From the NCBI GenBank assembly GCA_017984655.1, contig JAGNZB010000057.1, positions 1 through 7,591 on the forward strand: 7,591 nt of DNA, in the 5' to 3' direction. The translations under genes and the position numbers were made by a program. The DNA is from Candidatus Altimarinota bacterium (lineage in GTDB: Bacteria; Patescibacteriota; Gracilibacteria; RBG-16-42-10). Positions 6,439-7,591 of this stretch are shown here, one piece after another; positions within the stretch are counted from its first letter, which is position 1, and each line of letters starts with the position of its first letter. Below the pieces are notes generated by a model. It was given only the letters and a program-made list of their open reading frames with translations. It did not search any database and was not told the origin of the DNA.

Positions 6439-6513
6439 ACCACCAGTTGATTCCTTTTCTTTCAACGCTCAATCTATTATACTTAGTAGTAAACTTGATA
6501 GACTCACCAACCA

Positions 6514-7557
6514 ATGGATAGCATTCACGCATTAAGACGACAATATGAAGATCCCCGATGTAGAGACCCTGAAAGTTTCGCTCTTTATCAAAAAGGATTT
6601 AATGATGCACAGCTGTCACGATTACGAACCGAACTCACAGATCGAAGACTGATAGAGATCCTGAGCCAGAAAACTGGCATCGCTCCTGATGATATTGCAA
6701 TTGCAATTACTGGCAGTGATGGTAGAGGAGAAAAAAGTCTTAGTTCAGTCATTGAATTGCTAGCAGTAATCACCGGCGAAAATGGCACAATAGAACAATC
6801 CAAAGCAAAAACACGAGCAGCAATTCAAGAAGTGACTAGGAGTTTTGGTCATCTCTTCAACACAAATTCAATTGAAGTTAAATCACCCCTTGATTCCAAC
6901 ATAGGCTCCTATAATACTGAGACTTCACGAATAACAATGCCTTCTCGGGTATTAGATGCACAACCAGTAGTTGGGAATCCCCTATTATTGACCACTATCA
7001 AACCCTTAATTGTCGACGAGCTGAGACTACCAGGAGGCAAGTTTATGATTGATGATTTGAAGGAGCGCCAGAAAAAAACTCGCGAAACTCTTTTGACAGG
7101 ACGGGTTAGATTTCAAGGACAAGATCAGATGCATTACGATCTCAGTAGTGGAAACTGCATCTATCAACCACTAGAACACCTCACAGCATTCAAACAAGGA
7201 CCGCTAAGATTAGCACAACAAAGAACACTAATCGCACTCATGGCCTTGGGTAGACATATTGATAAAGACACAGCGAAACGCATCTATACCGATGCGCCAA
7301 CCAACCTCGTCGAAAGACTCTATTTCTTACTCAATGAACAACAGTTTGGCACTTACTCACAAGTAACCGACTTTACCACTCTCTACACCTACTTCCTCTG
7401 GCAGTACGCGATCTCCGAATACGAGTATACAAAAACACGTAATGGTGTGGTGAGCTTTGATGCCAAGGAAGTAAAAGAACGGCTCCAAGCAATGCTTCAC
7501 CTTGATGATCAATTCGCCGCAGCGAAGATCAAGACTAAAAAGTCCTCACAGCAGTAG
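6514..7557 (+). CDS. Nucleotidyltransferase-like protein with altered catalytic site
   Basis: A soluble 347-residue protein. Residues 66-85 (TGSDGRGEKSLSSVIELLAV) align without gaps to the GSxGRxE...DxD motif of GlnD/DUF294-type nucleotidyltransferases. In that alignment the first metal-binding Asp is Val79 and the second is Glu81. A later stretch, HYDLSSGNCIYQPLEHLTAFKQGPLRLAQ (207-235), resembles the helical substrate-binding region of the same group, where a DLK-G-RPI pattern is usual. The protein may be a catalytically changed or regulatory member; I recall similar GSD-R-EK forms in other bacteria, but cannot confirm it. It ends in a lysine-rich tail KIKTKKSSQQ. The ATG at 6514 has no Shine-Dalgarno; a TATTAT box at 6475-6480 is a possible -10 without a good -35. 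It lies 75 bases after the ferredoxin-like gene and is more AT-rich than it, so it may be transcribed separately. The substrate is unknown. Confidence 0.6.
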   Translation: MDSIHALRRQYEDPRCRDPESFALYQKGFNDAQLSRLRTELTDRRLIEILSQKTGIAPDDIAIAITGSDGRGEKSLSSVIELLAVITGENGTIEQSKAKTRAAIQEVTRSFGHLFNTNSIEVKSPLDSNIGSYNTETSRITMPSRVLDAQPVVGNPLLLTTIKPLIVDELRLPGGKFMIDDLKERQKKTRETLLTGRVRFQGQDQMHYDLSSGNCIYQPLEHLTAFKQGPLRLAQQRTLIALMALGRHIDKDTAKRIYTDAPTNLVERLYFLLNEQQFGTYSQVTDFTTLYTYFLWQYAISEYEYTKTRNGVVSFDAKEVKERLQAMLHLDDQFAAAKIKTKKSSQQ

Positions 7558-7591
7558 CACTACAATCAAACTCTGATCAAACCATAGTTTC

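Noticed and set aside
6446..6466. GTTGA/TCAAC inverted repeat after the ferredoxin-like gene as a terminator
   Set aside because: Only five base pairs with an 11-base loop and no T-run after it; too weak to call.
7568..7590. AAACT/AGTTT inverted repeat at the right edge
   Set aside because: Five base pairs only in AT-rich sequence, cut short by the window end.
1..7591. CRISPR array, toxin-antitoxin pair, restriction or other defence module
   Set aside because: No regularly spaced repeats or recognisable defence proteins; the methyltransferase lacks DNA-methyltransferase motifs such as DPPY or NPPY.

Overview
The window looks like a piece of a bacterial chromosome, most likely from a candidate-phyla-radiation (Patescibacteria) type organism or a similarly compact lineage. 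This rests on several soft cues: tightly packed genes with no intergenic gap above about 100 bases, no convincing Shine-Dalgarno sequences, the standard code with ordinary stops, and a serine recombinase whose end runs into a tRNA gene. The last pattern I associate with such genomes. The phylum is an inference; no marker gene is present.

Left part (1 to about 1905): an AT-richer block (roughly 40% GC in the lines I counted, against about 50% through much of the right part). It holds the end of an unrecognised gene and then a complete 500-residue large serine recombinase on the + strand. The last 13 codons and stop of the recombinase lie inside a tRNA-Asn(GTT) gene on the - strand (1863-1937). 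This is the layout of an integrated element using the 3' half of a tRNA gene as its attachment site. The element would extend leftwards out of the window, and its far end should carry a second copy of the tRNA 3' segment.

Right part (about 1938 to 7591), probably resident chromosome: the tRNA-Asn promoter, an unrecognised - strand gene (2031-2903), and then a divergent + strand membrane protein of the PAP2_C type (related to sphingomyelin synthase and lipid phosphatases). The membrane protein's 3' end overlaps by 28 bases the 3' end of a convergent SAM-dependent methyltransferase with features resembling protein arginine methyltransferases. Upstream of the methyltransferase on the - strand is a pirin-family cupin with an intact metal site. 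Divergent from the pirin gene is a sucrase/ferredoxin-like (thioredoxin-fold 2Fe-2S) protein. The last gene (6514-7557) looks like a nucleotidyltransferase of the GlnD/DUF294 type whose first catalytic aspartate is replaced.

Apart from the pirin/ferredoxin redox-flavoured divergent pair, I see no evident shared pathway. I see no CRISPR array, toxin-antitoxin pair, restriction system or phage structural gene. The most notable points are the recombinase-tRNA overlap, in which the tRNA anticodon supplies the recombinase stop codon, and the altered active sites in the ferredoxin-like and nucleotidyltransferase-like proteins.
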